Below the pieces are notes generated by a model that ran no database searches, had not been told where the DNA came from, and worked only from the letters and a program-made list of their open reading frames with translations. The position numbers and the translations under genes are program-made. 64,000 bases of DNA from Monoplex corrugatus (Eukaryota; Mollusca; Gastropoda; Littorinimorpha; Ranellidae): the NCBI GenBank assembly GCA_030674185.1, contig CM060312.1:61337078-61401077 (forward strand), read 5' to 3'. This document shows positions 48,076 to 60,094 of this stretch, piece after piece. Positions within the stretch are counted from its first letter, which is position 1. Each line of letters opens with the position of its first letter.

Positions 48076-48474
48076 CTTTGGAAGACAGAAAAATATGAAT
48101 TGGATAGAGCAGTTTGTGGACTTAAACATTTCACTTATTTTCTGTGTTTTACTAGCTTTAAGTAGAAAGTTGGTGAATAAGGATTAGAGAACGAAAGGAT
48201 GAGATCTGTTGGTTTTTGTTTTGTTTTTGTTTTTCCTCCCTATTTCCTTTTGTAAAAAGCTGATCTCAAAGGTCTGTGACCACACCAGATCATTAAGCTT
48301 TCTGTGGGACTGAGTTCAGTGTTTTGTTTTTGGCAGAATTTTGATGATGATGATTGTATACACAGCTCAGAGGTTGTAACTTAAAAAAAGTATTATTATA
48401 ATAATCTTGTTACAATAAAAGGACCTTATTAAAGATAACTCTGAAATACGAGGTATTCTCTGTCTTTCTTAATG

Positions 48475-48533
48475 TCCTCTCTCTCTCTCTGTCTGTCTCT
48501 CCATCTGTCTGTCTCTCTCTCTCCCTCTCTGTC

Positions 48534-48591
<58 letters not shown>

Positions 48592-48992
48592 ACTCGCTCT
48601 CTGTCTGTCTATCTCTGATCTGTCTTTCTCTTCTTCACTTCCTCTGCCTTCCCTTTCTTCTTCTGTCTTTGCGTTTTCATTTCTGCTTTGCTCGATGTCA
48701 AAATTCAGTTTTATCCATTGATGGATACACACAACACGTGCACATGTGCACATGCATGACACACGTACGCATGCCTGTGCATGCGCGCGCACACACACAC
48801 CACACACACACACTCACACACACACACACGAATGCATACATGCATGCCCTCCTGTGCCCTCCTTGTCATGAAATTTCCTTATAGACTCATTATTGCACAC
48901 ATCACACACACACACACAACACACAACACACACAACACAACACAACACAACACAACACAACACAACACAACACAACACAACACAACACAACA
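48475..48992. repeat. (CT)n, (CA)n and (ACACA)n tracts
   Basis: CT-rich tract (48475-48610), CA-type tract (48786-48830) and a pure AACAC pentanucleotide tract (about 48925-48992). Confidence 0.95.
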
Positions 48993-49109
48993 CTGATTTT
49001 AGATATTTTGCTAGCAGCAGTCACTTTTTCCTGTTGATGGGAAGATCTTTAGCATCTTACTCTTAGAATCACACATTTGGCCGGATCAAGTTTGCTTGTC
49101 ATGGCCTCC

Positions 49110-49310
49110 CTTTTTTTCTTTTTCTTTTCTAGGTTTTTTTTTCTTTTTCTTTTTTTGTTTTTTCTTTTCTTTTTAAAAAAATTTAATGGCATTTACAGAG
49201 TATGCCTAAAAAAAAAGGGAAGAATGTTCATCTGGTTTGAACATTTTGGTTATCGTTGCTTTTTTCTTTTTCTTCTTTTTTTTTTTCTTTCTTTTTTCTT
49301 GTGATACTGC
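49110..49310. repeat. T-rich (TTTTC)n-like tract
   Basis: Two stretches of T-rich imperfect repeat around 49110-49170 and 49259-49300. Confidence 0.85.
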
Positions 49311-49484
49311 TAAAAATGGCTGTTGTTTTTCAGTAGATAAGGTCAGGTATGTGCATTTTTCAGGGTTTGTTGTTATTAATTGTCATTGTTTCTGATTTGG
49401 TGTTTTCTTTTGTTGTTGTATTTGCTGTGTGTAGTTAAGTTAGCATTTTTGAATTTCTCTCGCTTTTTGTTGTTTTTGTTAAGT

Positions 49485-49578
49485 CCCCCCCCTCCCCCCC
49501 CCCTCCCCCCCCCCCATACCCATACCCCCACACACACACCCATACCCATACCACCCTCCCCCCCCCCCACACACACAT
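49485..49578. repeat. Poly-C and CCCATA-rich tract
   Basis: C runs with ACCCATACC and CACACA units immediately left of MITE copy 11. Confidence 0.95.
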
Positions 49579-49588
49579 TAGACTAACT

Positions 49589-49738
49589 TTAACCCTTTTA
49601 CTCCCACACTCTATCCCACCAACTGCAGAAACTTAGCCCTTTGACTCCCTCATTGTATCTTGTAGGAAGCTGGTGGATTGGGTGAGGGAATCAAAAGGTT
49701 AACTTTTTGTTGATGCTGGTGGTCAGGGTGCGGGTTAA
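49589..49738 (+). mobile_element. Nested palindromic TTAA MITE, copy 11
   Basis: TTAA at both ends. The outer left arm is shortened and lacks the CCATGCTAGC spacer. The left half of the inner palindrome is deleted, leaving TCTTGTAGGAAGCTGGTGG. Confidence 0.8.
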
Positions 49739-49744
49739 CACGTG

Positions 49745-50280
49745 AACACAAGCTGTACACATTCTTCATCTTCGTCTTAGGCAGGCTAAAATTCCTGTGA
49801 GCACTCCTTGTCTAATAAGCATGTAAGATACCTCACAGAGAGAGCAGGTTTTTCCATGCATGACCTTTCTTTATTTTGTCATAAAGATAGTCATACTCTG
49901 TTTTTGAGGATTTATGAAGAGAATTTAGAGAAAAATACGGGTGAATAATCTGGAAAGCAGAATGTTTTTTTTTGAGGAAAAGAAAGCATGACGGGAAAGA
50001 GGAACCTCTAACTACCTAAAGGCAAATTGGATAGCTCTTGTGGTTCCAAAATGGTGGTAGACCATAATTTGTGCACATGCAGTAACCCACTTTGATACCT
50101 GCTTAAATCATTCTCAACTCGTAGAGAAGAGTATGACTTAGAACATACCAAACTAAGTTAACATGTAAATAGCTTGTATTTGCATCATTCTGTTCTAGAA
50201 TCTTACACTACAGAATAATACAGTTCAGAACAGAATGTACTGAAATCTGAATCAATGTGTCTGACAGTGTTCAAGCAAAT
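49745..50280. other. No gene seen
   Basis: AT-rich, without recognised repeats. Confidence 0.5.
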
Positions 50281-50284
50281 ATGA

Positions 50285-50640
50285 ACCAGAAAAATACAAA
50301 AATGAAATCAGCATGTATATTTGAAATAACAAAATGTGACAGGCAGAAATGTTTTTGTTTTTTTTGTTTCTAATTTGCCGTTGTCAGGTGTGTGCAGAAG
50401 AAAACAAAGAATAAATGCAGGCAACTAAGCACAGAAAACAGTAGCAAACATCTGCCTTTTTCTCTTATCAGACACCATGATTGGAAAGTTGTCTGTTGTT
50501 TTTTTGTGCTGAGTGTTGTACATTCATTCTTTGTTGTCTTTAGCAGATGGTTGACAAAGGCTAGTTGGCCAAAAGAATTGCATTTGTCTTGTCTTGTTGT
50601 ATTAAATGTTCATTTTGTTTCTAGTTTTGTCATTTTTCTG
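50285..50640 (+). mobile_element. Decayed Penelope-like element with inverted ends
   Basis: The right end reads TTGACAAAGGCTAGTTGGCC, AAAAGAATTGCATTTGTC and TTGTCTTGTTGTATTAAATG, which lines up with the right terminus of the 30372-32917 element. The left end (CCAGAAAAATACAAAAATGA, ATATTTGAAATAACAA) resembles the complement of the right end, suggesting the same inverted arrangement. The interior has no reverse transcriptase, so this is an internally deleted or solo-terminus copy. Confidence 0.55.
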
Positions 50641-51009
50641 GTCAGAATGTACTGAATCAAAAGTTTATTATGTGAACAGCATATATTAACATCATTTTAT
50701 TCTAGAATCCTACAGAAGGACATGGATCAGAGTTGAACACACTGAACTAACGCTAACATGTTAAAAGCACTTCATTTTGTTCAGAAACTTGAGGAACTTT
50801 CTTGAGACATCTAGGCACCCTGAAAAGACAGGAAAAATAGAAACAAAAGAGAATGCAGCACTTGCTTGTTTTGAAGCTATTGAGTTAAAAGTTGCTTCTC
50901 TGTCAGATTTGTTTTGCTTCGTACAGAGCATAAAACTTATGAGAAGATTTTGAACGTTGTACATTTCTTTTACAGTAATAGCACATTAAACTGACAAAGA
51001 CTTTGTGGT

Positions 51010-51775
51010 AAATAACTTTCTGTTGCAGTGGGCGTACACTTTGTAACATAAATAATGAAAGTGACAAAGAAATTAAGTGGTAAATACCATTCTACCCCAA
51101 TGTTTATACGTAGTAACATATAAAATTGGCAAAAAATTGTAATGAGCTATATCTTTTGATCCCAGTGCTTTATACTTAGTAATACGAATAACGAAATTAA
51201 CAAAGATTTTTGGTAGTAGAGGCCGTTCTGTCATAGTACTTATGATTTAGTAACGTGAAACTACCAAAGAATTTTGGTAGTAGATACCTTTCTACTCTAG
51301 TGCGTATGCTTATTTACATGAAACTGCCAAATTTGGTTGTAGATATGTTTCTACTTCAGAGCTTTTATTTAGTAACTTATGAAAGTGCCAGGCCAGAAAA
51401 TGTTAAACTTAAGAGTGCTTATGCTTTATAATGTATGAAACTACTAAAGAATTTGAATGGTGAATATACCTTCCTACTGAAATGTTTAAATTTTGTAACA
51501 TACAAAACTGCCGAAAAATTTTAATGATGGAATACCTGAAATACCTTTTTACTCTAGTGTGTATTGTTAATAATATATGAATCTGTGAAAGAATTTAAAG
51601 GAGAATATTGTACTGTGGCGCCTGTACTTTGTAATGTATGAAACTGCCAAAGAATTTTAATGATAAATACCTGAAATACCGTTCTATTTTAGTGCGTATA
51701 TTTTATAGTCATGAAACTTTCATAGAATTTTAGCAGTAGATGTCTTTTTATCCTAATGCTTTACACTAAGACATC
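51010..51775. repeat. Highly diverged ~75-bp tandem repeat
   Basis: About ten decayed units share TAGTAACATA, GAAACTGCCAAAGAATTTT, GGTAGTAGATACC, TTTCTACTCTAGTG and CTTATACTT-like words in fixed order. It ends about 45 bp before the candidate last exon at 51820. Confidence 0.7.
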
Positions 51776-51819
51776 ACAACTTGTTGTCAAGTTGTACATA
51801 TTTCGCTTTTTATTTTCAG

Positions 51820-51879
51820 AATGTGAACAAGGATCGGCAGACCAGTGAAGCACTGCAGACGGTACCAGACCACAACTGA
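51820..51879 (+). CDS. Candidate terminal coding exon, unidentified protein
   Basis: Follows TTTTTATTTTCAG. In phase 0, matching the phase left by the 21144-21271 exon, it reads NVNKDRQTSEALQTVPDHN and stops at TGA (51877-51879). The sequence after the stop is GC-richer than its surroundings to about 52170, as expected for a 3' UTR. If joined to 21144-21271 the intron would be about 30.5 kb, so intermediate exons may be missing. No family is recognised for the tail. Two other phase-matched terminal candidates exist, which lowers certainty. Confidence 0.4.
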   Translation, partial: NVNKDRQTSEALQTVPDHN

Positions 51880-52330
51880 TGGCATGGTGCCCGCTAGGAT
51901 CTCACCGTCTGCTCTTCTGCTTGTACGTTTCTACCTCCTCGCCTGTCTGGTTGCTCACTGGGGGTCAGCTGCTTGTCAATCATTGACTACCAAGCTGCCA
52001 GTGGCATGAGTTGGCAGACCGGATCCTTCACCCAGGCTCCCAGACTGACCATTTGAGAGTTTGCTCAGGACGCAGAAGGCGGCGCATCATTCCTGGCCCT
52101 CCGTCAATCGGACCCACCATTACCCCCCAAGGATGGGTTATGAATATTCCTTATTGCCAATCAATCCACGGTCAAGGGTTGACTAGTCTGTCTTCTTCTT
52201 CTTCTTTTTTTTTTCTTTCTTTTTTTGTGTTTTTTTGTTGTTGTTTTTTTGTTTTTTGTTTTTTTGGTCAAATATGAATATCAGTGTTTTTCCTGTTTGT
52301 GTATGCTTGTTTCTTAATTGTGCAAATATC
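51880..52330 (+). other. Possible 3' UTR
   Basis: Unique-looking, relatively GC-rich sequence to about 52170, then T-rich runs (about 52206-52266). I see no AATAAA in the first few hundred bases, so the polyadenylation site is not located. Confidence 0.3.
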
Positions 52331-52339
52331 AGAGTTGAA

Positions 52340-52755
52340 AATATATCACATTGTCAGACTGTGTAAAATTTTGTAAGCAGAAACATGTTTTGCAGTGACG
52401 TTGCTGCAGAAGTGAATCATGACGTATATTATTATTTGTGTCCACCCCCCACCAGTTACATAACAGTGGAACTGTATGTAAATAGGATGTATTGGTATAT
52501 AAAGTATAATTTTTGTTCTGTCCATACATCTATGCTGCCTTAGTGGTGTTGACCCCCACGCCACACACAGTCTGGTTCTTCTCAACACACCACCAACCTC
52601 AGGTTTATTCAGTTGAAGCCCCAGTGTCAAGAAATTCAGGGGAGCCAGCGACATAAGACTAGTATGGGGTGTCCACCAGAGGAGACCTGGCACTGCTGCT
52701 GGGTCATTTTGGTGAAGTTCAGCAGTGCTTGTTCTGTTCCAACTTACTAAGGACA
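52340..52755. other. No gene supported
   Basis: Moderately GC-rich. A 136-codon minus-strand open frame (52756-52346) starts beside the 37-bp array and shows no recognisable domain. Confidence 0.45.
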
Positions 52756-52760
52756 CTGCC

Positions 52761-54430
52761 CACTAAGCCCACTACTTGCCACAGAAATCGCTGTTCACAC
52801 TAAGCCTACTACTAGCCACAGAAATCACTGTACACACTAAGCCACTACTAGCCACAGAAATCGCTGTACACACTAAACCCACTACTAGCCACAGAAATCA
52901 CTGTACACATTAAGCCCATTACTAGCCACAGAAATCACTGTACATACTAAGCCTACTACTAACCACAGAAATCACTGTACAACTACACTACACAGAAATC
53001 CTGTACACACTAGCCACTACTAGCCACAGAAATCGCTGTACACACTAAGCCCACTACTAGCCACAGAAATCGCTGTACACACAAGCCCATACTAGCCACA
53101 GAAATCAGTGTACACACTAAGCCACTACTAGCCACAGAAATCAGTGTACACAGTAAGACCCACTACTAGCCACAGAAATCACTGTACACACTAAGCCACT
53201 ACTAGCCACAGAAATCACTGTACACACTAAGCCACTACTAGCCACAGAAATAGCTGTACACTCTAAGCCCACTAATAGCCACAGAAATCACTGTACACTA
53301 CTAAGCCTACTACTAGCCACAGAAATCACTGTACACACTAAGCCTACTACTAGCCACAGAAATCACTGTACACCTAAGCCTACTACTAGCCACAGAAATC
53401 ACTGTACACACTAAGCCTACTAACACAAACATACCCTAAGCACATACCAGAAATCACTGTACACACTAAGCCCACTACTAGCCACAGAAATCACTGTACA
53501 CAGTAAACCCACTACTAGCCACAGAAATCACTGTACACACTAAGCCCACAACTAGCCACAGAAATCACTGTACACAGTAAACCCACTACTAGCCACAGAA
53601 ATCACTGTACACACTAAGCCCACTACTAGCCACAGAAATCACTGTACATACTAAGCCCACTACTAGCCACAGAAATCAGTGTACACAGTAAACCCACTAC
53701 TAGCCACAGAAATCAGTGTACACAGTAAACCCACTACTAGCCACAGAAATCACTGTACACACTAAGCCTACTATTGGCCACAGAAATCACTGTACACACT
53801 AAGCCCACTACTAGCCACAGAAATCAGTGTACACAGTAAACCCACTACTAGCCACAGAAATCACTGTACACACTAAACCCACTACTAGCCACAGGAATCA
53901 CTGTACACAGTAAACCCACTACTAGCCACAAAAATCACTGTACACAGTAAACCCACTACTAGCCACAGAAATCACTGTACACACTAAACCCACTACTAGC
54001 CACAGAAAGCACTGTACACACTAAACCCCCTACTAGCCACAGAAATCACTGTACACAGTAAACCCACTACTAGCCACAGAAAGCACTGTACACACTAAAC
54101 CCCCTACTAGCCACAGAAATCACTGTACACAGTAAACCCACTACTAGCCACAGAAAGCACTGTACACACTAAACCCCTACTAGCCACAGAAATCACTGTA
54201 CACAGTAAACCCACTACTAGCCACAGAAAGCACTGTACACACTAAACCCCTACTAGCCACAGAAATCACTGTACACAGTAAACCCACTACTAGCCACAAA
54301 AATCACTGTACACAGTAAACCCACTACTAGCCACAGAAATTTCTGTACACACTGCACACTAAGCCCACTATAAGCCACAGAAATGGCTGTACAACTAAGC
54401 CCGCAGCTAGCAACAGAAATCACACTGTCA
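52761..54430. repeat. 37-bp minisatellite
   Basis: Roughly 45 units, each with CACTACTAGCCACAGAAATC, ACTGTACACA and CTAAGCCC. Two variant series can be followed: CACTAAGCCC on the left and CAGTAAACCC on the right. From about 54000 a two-unit higher-order repeat appears (AGCACTGTACACACTAAACC alternating with ATCACTGTACACAGTAAACC). Single-base gaps are frequent in the left third. Confidence 0.95.
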
Positions 54431-54439
54431 TGGAGAGCC

Positions 54440-55035
54440 AGATCATGTGAGAAATCCCTGGTAAGGAGACCACTGCCACAGCCCTCCAGTATCAATCCCC
54501 TTGAACCACTGACACTCTAGACAGACCCCTACTTGAATTTACTTCAGGCATGAGAGCGATAGAGGAAACCAAACTTGAGGTCACCACAAGATCAGGACAT
54601 GAAGGGCCACGGAATCGGGAGGGCATTTTTCACAGTACTATTGTAATTGATGATTTCATGATTGTAGGGCTGATGATCATGGTGCTATAGATTTCTGTCT
54701 TTGATTGAGACTGTGTGACAGGGCTGTTTGTTGTGCTATCACAAGGTATCCTACATGACATCAACCAGGCCCAGGAGATGTAGAATCCTGCAGTGTTGGT
54801 CTAGAAATTTAATGGCACGTCCATAAAGTGGATGGAGCTACCATGGGGTCCTGGCCTTTTCAACAAGCCTGTAATACACTCAACTCTGGGTATAAAGCTG
54901 GTCCGGCTTGAAAAAGCCCACTGTTGATATTTTTGATGGAGGTTTCAACCCAAATTTTTCAGTCAGTAATCCAATTCACTAACTGGTTCATCACATTGAC
55001 TGTAAGGAGTCATGTGGATTGTGTTTGTACTATAC
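54440..55035. other. No gene seen
   Basis: Unique-looking sequence after the minisatellite. No supported exon. Confidence 0.5.
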
Positions 55036-55038
55036 TGT

Positions 55039-55087
55039 ACCACACCACACCACACCACACCACACCACACCACACCACACCACACCA
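55039..55087. repeat. (ACACC)n microsatellite
   Basis: Nearly pure pentanucleotide tract, with degenerate ACATCATATC-type sequence to its right. Confidence 0.95.
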
Positions 55088-55328
55088 TCCCACATTACAT
55101 CATATCTCATCCCGTCACCGCACCACATCAATATACCGCAATATCACATCATACTGCACTATACTATATTTTTCGTCAGACAAGACATTCTTTATTCTTT
55201 CAGATAGGTGGGTGATGATTCTGTCAAAAGAAATTTAAACTTTGAACTGTGTGTCAAAGGAATGAGGAATGATGATGCATGTTGTATGTTTTTAAAGAAT
55301 CTTGCATAGCTGTTTTGATGAATTACAA

Positions 55329-55413
55329 AATGGTTTGTTTTTTGCCCAAATCATATGATAGGTTTGGTTTTTGCCCAAATCATATGATAGGTTTGGTTTT
55401 TGCCCAAGTCATG
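55329..55413. repeat. 30-bp tandem repeat, three units
   Basis: Three copies of GGTTTGGTTTTTGCCCAAAT plus CATATGATA, the last diverged. Confidence 0.9.
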
Positions 55414-55609
55414 TGCCAATTGATATGAAGCATGAAGAAATAACCCTTTTTTTATGTTTGTTTGTTTGGCTATATATATATGATTGGATCAGCAAACTAA
55501 TGATCTTTTTCTTTGAATGTATAATTATGCTGTATGTTCATTTGATCTTATTAATGAATGAATGTGATATAATTCCATTACAGTTCTGTCTTTGGGTTAA
55601 AACCATAAC

Positions 55610-56010
55610 GAAAAGTGATTTAATAATAAATAATCAAACATGATTATATGGTAAAACATTTTTGAGGAAAAGCATTTTGAAAGTGTTGACAAAGTTTATT
55701 GCTAAATAATTTAACACAATCATGTTCTACGTATTTATGACTGAAACTCTGTTGAAAGTGATTACATAGCGTAGTGCTAAAGAATTTAGCTTAAACATAC
55801 TGCATATTTACATAATTTATTGCTAAATAATTAACACAATCATGTGCTATGTATTTATGATTGGAACTCTGTTGAAAGTGATTACATAACATAATGCTAA
55901 AGAATTTAGCTTAATTACACGCTATGTATTTATGAGTAAAAGTATAATGAAAGTAATTACATAGTATACTGCTGAATATTCTAACACTAGTTATGAGCTA
56001 AGATGTTACA
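55610..56010. repeat. ~95-bp diverged tandem repeat
   Basis: About four units with TGCTAAATAATTTAACACAA, TCATG, TACGTATTTATGA and TGAAAGTGATTACATA. Further units or fragments lie at about 56555-56655 and 56825-56910, on either side of the (CT)n(AT)n tract, which must have expanded inside the array. Confidence 0.85.
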
Positions 56011-56216
56011 TTACTGTTACTAATATTAGTCTTCGCTCTTTCTCCTCTGTCTTCTCCATCCAACTGTCTGTACTGCACTCTTATGATCAGTTGTGTGAAG
56101 AAGTGGTATTTGTGTATCGTTGATGGGTCTGTTTGCAAGCTTTACAATCAGTGCATGTGTGTTTGCCAGCACTTGTCTCTGTGTGGGGGGTTGTGTCTGT
56201 GTGTGCATACATGCAT

Positions 56217-56294
56217 ACATATATATATATATGTTTGCATGAGTACATACCTACATGTGTGTGTGTATGCATGTGTGTGTGTGTAGGTGTGCGT

Positions 56295-56330
<36 letters not shown>

Positions 56331-56335
56331 GTGTT
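56217..56335. repeat. (TA)n and (GT)n microsatellites
   Basis: A short TA run near 56219-56232, then an imperfect GT tract to 56335. Confidence 0.9.
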
Positions 56336-56655
56336 TTTGTGTGAATTTGCATTCATATAGAAACTTGTTTTCGTATCATACATAAACAGTACTATTGTTT
56401 TCTGTTCTCGTTCTGTATCATATCATAGTCATACAATTCATATATGTTGACTCGTTTGTTTACACATTAACTTTGTTAAGTGCAAAACACGTAGAAGCTT
56501 GTTTTTCAGGATGTTGTGCTATATAAATCTTTATTGTTATTTTCAAATGGTGGTGATTAAAACAGTAATGAAAGCGTTTCACATATTAGAATATTGCTAA
56601 ATGATTTAACACAGTACGTAATGGAATATTGCTAAATGATTTAATACAGTTATGT

Positions 56656-56837
<182 letters not shown>

Positions 56838-56914
56838 ACACATTATATTACTAAACAAGTCTAATGCAAGTGAATACCCGGTACATTGCTAAATATTTAA
56901 CTGGAAATATTGCT

Positions 56915-57500
56915 GAAATAGCCACCAGTATCCAGATTTGTGCCATTAAAAAGTTGTGATTTAGGCTGGAAACCTTGAGTTGTAGGCCCTGTGTTGATAG
57001 TGTGTGTGAGGGGGGAGGGAGAGAGGGAAAGGGACATGATGGTTGTTCAGTGTTTGTAGTGAATGGACAGATTTTTGTGTTAAAGAATAAATGAAATAAA
57101 AGAAAATGGTCATCAGTAACACCAGTTTTTTTTTCCCCAAAGAAATAAAAAGTGACCGCAAGTTTATTTGTGCTCAGATCTTTCAGGATGGTTTGTCACT
57201 AATGCTCGAGTCGAAGAAATGTTGGCGTACTTCTTCTGACACAATCAATGATTGGTAACAGTAGACTTTTGAACATATATTCCAGCCATATTGTTATTTA
57301 ATGATTACTACTTGCACTATTTCTAATACAGTCAGCAATTGATTGGCATAGACTTTGAGCATATATTCCAGCGGTATTGTTGTGTGATAATTACTACAAT
57401 ATTATTGCAGAAGACACACATGCGCATATGCTGCTGTTTTGTGTTTCCAGAATTACATGAAAAATTGGTGTTTGTGCATCTGAAATTGAAATATTTATTA
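56915..57500. other. No gene; weak duplicated block
   Basis: Two diverged copies of a block with ACATATATTCCAGC and ATTACTAC lie near 57235-57320 and 57330-57400. No coding evidence. Confidence 0.45.
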
Positions 57501-57505
57501 TTGAT

Positions 57506-57697
57506 TTACTCTTTGACTCCCGCACCCTGTCCACCAGTGTCCTGCATTTTCAACCATGTTAGCAAAGCAAAAACTTAACCATTTGACTCCCTCACCTTAT
57601 CCACCAACTTCCTGGAGGAAGCTGGTGGATACGGTGAGAGAGTCAAAGAGTTAAGTTCTTGCTGTTGGTGGATAGGATGTGGTAGTCAAAAGGTTAA
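57506..57697 (+). mobile_element. Nested palindromic TTAA MITE, copy 12
   Basis: Full-length form. The left TTAA is TTAC and the right is intact. Inner centre CTTCCTGGAGGAAGC. Confidence 0.9.
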
Positions 57698-57879
57698 TGC
57701 ATAGAGAGTTTATTTGTGATGTTAGAGTTCTTCTTTGGAAGGCTTCTAATAAAAAGAATGACAGTCACTTTGTGTTCAGTTTTTGTTGTGTTATTGATAA
57801 TACATTTTCTGCAGCTGTTGTGATTATGGCTCATGGAATTTTCTTTCAGGGCAGTGGGCAGTTTTGTCAAGGATTAGAC

Positions 57880-57891
57880 ATGTGTGTTGTG

Positions 57892-57958
<67 letters not shown>
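57880..57958. repeat. (GT)n microsatellite
   Basis: GT tract with two interruptions. Confidence 0.95.
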
Positions 57959-57959
<1 letters not shown>

Positions 57960-57961
<2 letters not shown>

Positions 57962-58295
57962 TGATCTGTATATGTTTCACACTGCATGCCTTTGCATCTG
58001 TGTATTTGACAATCCATGGTTTGCAGATGTCACACTTTAGTTTTGTAAATCAAAAGGACTGCTTGTGTTAAAGCAGTGAGACACTGAAAAGCTCAAAAAT
58101 GGACTGAGAACTCATATTTGATTCACAAAACCCTTGCATCTGTCTCGTTTTATGGATTGAATGCACGCTCTCATTCCATTTTCATGTATTTCTGGGTTTT
58201 GCCTTTGCTTTCATGTAAAATGTCACAATAATGGGTTGCTTCTCAAGGTAGTAGATTTGAGTAAGGATCAGTTACAGCATTATTCCAGAATGTGT
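57960..58295. other. No gene seen
   Basis: AT-rich sequence between a microsatellite and MITE copy 13. Confidence 0.5.
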
Positions 58296-58488
58296 TTAAC
58301 CCTTTGACTCCTGCACCCTGTCCACCATCATCCTGCATTGTCAACCATGCTAATGATGCAAAAACTTAACCCTTTGACTCCCTCACCCTGTCCACCAGCT
58401 TCCAGCTGGAAGCTGGTGGATAGGGTGAGGGAGTCAAAGGGTTAAGTTTTTGCAGTTGATGGATAGAGTGTTGTAGTCAAAGGGTTAA
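58296..58488 (+). mobile_element. Nested palindromic TTAA MITE, copy 13 (best preserved)
   Basis: 193 bp with TTAA at both ends. The inner palindrome at 58366-58445 is 80 bp, begins and ends with TTAA and is close to perfectly self-complementary (centre CTTCCAGCTGGAAGC). The outer element would read CAAAAACTTAAGTTTTTG across the junction if the inner one were absent, so the inner copy sits exactly in the outer palindrome's central TTAA with that TTAA on both sides. Confidence 0.95.
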
Positions 58489-58732
58489 ACTGCCTTGTCT
58501 TGTGCAATTTAGAACTCTACATGTGCAACTTCCTGATTTACATGTGCAAAATACTGTGTCAGTCCAGTTTGAATAACTCTTTGTTTGCTCCATGGTCTCA
58601 ATTTAACTGTTACTGTCCAGTCAATTGCTGTGGTCAGCGTGATCCCAGTTTGACTGTACAAACGGACAAAAACTGTTTAATTATGATCTCAGCCTGGGTG
58701 TTATATTTGTTCAGTTGACGGAATTTTTAATG

Positions 58733-59180
58733 TGATCCCAGTCCAACTTAACAGTTTTGCATGTCTCGTTTGTCATGAAGTGGTGATCCCAGTCCAACTT
58801 ACAGTTTTGCATGTCTCGTTTGTCATGAAGTGGTGATCCCAGTTTAAGTTACAGTTTTGCATGTCTCGTTTGTCATGAAGTGGTGATCCCAGTTTAAGTT
58901 ACAGTTTTGCATGTCTCGTTTGTCATGAAGTGGTGATTCCGGTTTAAGTTACAGTTTTGCATGTCTCATTTGTCATGAAGTGGTGATCCCAGTTTAAGTT
59001 ACAGTTTTGCATGTCTCATTTGTCATGAAGTGGTGATTCCGGTTTAAGTTAGTTTTGCATGTCTCGTTTGTCATGAAGTGGTGATTCCGGTTTAAGTTAC
59101 AGTTTTGCATGTCTCGATTGTCATGAAGTGGTGATTCCGGTTTAAGTTACAGTTTTGCATGTCTCGTTTGTCATGAAGTG
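58733..59180. repeat. 50-bp minisatellite
   Basis: About nine units with TTACAGTTTTGCATGTCTCG, TTTGTCATGAAGTGGTGAT and a variable CCCAGTTTAAG or TCCGGTTTAAG segment. Low divergence. Unrelated in sequence to the 50-bp array at 9.4 kb. Confidence 0.95.
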
Positions 59181-59296
59181 TGACCTATTTTGCCCAGTGT
59201 GGTTGCAACTAAACTGTTGCTATTGTCCAATTTGACACTGGCTCTCTCCTAAAAAATTAAACTGTTGCTTTTGTCCAACTTGACAGTGGCTGTCTC

Positions 59297-59487
59297 TTAA
59301 CCCTTCGACTCCCTCACTCTATCCACCAGCATCCTTCATTGTTAACCGTGCCAGCAAAGTAAAATCCTAACCCTTTGACTCTCTCACCCTATCCACCAGC
59401 TTCCTGAAGGAAGCTGGTGGATAGGGTGAAAGAGTCTAAGGGTTAAGTTTTTGCAGCAGTTGCATAGGTGCGGAGTCATAGGGTTAA
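59297..59487 (+). mobile_element. Nested palindromic TTAA MITE, copy 14
   Basis: TTAA at both ends. The outer arms are TTAACCCTTCGACTCCC on the left and a shortened GGAGTCATAGGGTTAA on the right. Inner centre CTTCCTGAAGGAAGC. Confidence 0.9.
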
Positions 59488-59489
59488 CT

Positions 59490-59870
59490 TGCTCAGTGTG
59501 GCATTTCATAGCCTCCAGGTCCAAAGGGTATGCGTATCTGGGATGAAAAGTTGGTCCCTCAACATACCGTATGTGCAGAAGTCTCTGTATCAAGTGAAGG
59601 ATATATAATTTTTTCTTTTTTTTTCTTCTGTCATTTGGCATCGTATGTGTAGCAGTAGAAATTGATGTGTGGTTGTTGATGTAGTGGTTTTTTTATTGTT
59701 GTTTTGTTTTGTGTTCTTGGTGTTTTACACAATGTGTGTTTTGTGGTCCATCTCTTTGGTCACTGTAGTAGGGATTGACATGTGTGTGCTTTGCGTGTGT
59801 CCACTGTGTCTGTCATTTACGCTTTTGTGAAGTGCTTAGGGCTGTTGGGAGGTGAGGCACTGTAAAGTAA
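59490..59870. other. No gene seen
   Basis: Sequence between MITE copies 14 and 15, T-rich around 59615-59720. Nothing recognised. Confidence 0.5.
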
Positions 59871-59873
59871 TCC

Positions 59874-60044
59874 TTAACTCTTTGACTCCCGCACCTTATC
59901 TGCTAACTGCAACAACTTAACCCATTGATTCCCTAGGAAGCTGGTGGATAGGGTGAGGGAATCAATGGGTCAGGTTTTTGCTTTGCTATCATACCTGACA
60001 ATGCAGGATGCTGGTGGACAGGGTGCGGAGAGTCAAAGGGTTAA
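59874..60044 (-). mobile_element. Nested palindromic TTAA MITE, copy 15
   Basis: Reverse orientation with TTAA at both ends. The inner palindrome is shortened on its left, but the inner arm tips read CCCATTGATTCCC and its complement, two departures from consensus shared by both arms. Confidence 0.9.
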
Positions 60045-60051
60045 ATATGAC

Positions 60052-60055
<4 letters not shown>

Positions 60056-60094
<39 letters not shown>

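Noticed and set aside
52346..52756. 136-codon minus-strand open frame
   Set aside because: No domain, Asn/Thr/Pro-rich, and it begins next to the minisatellite. It could also be the antisense of a 3' UTR.
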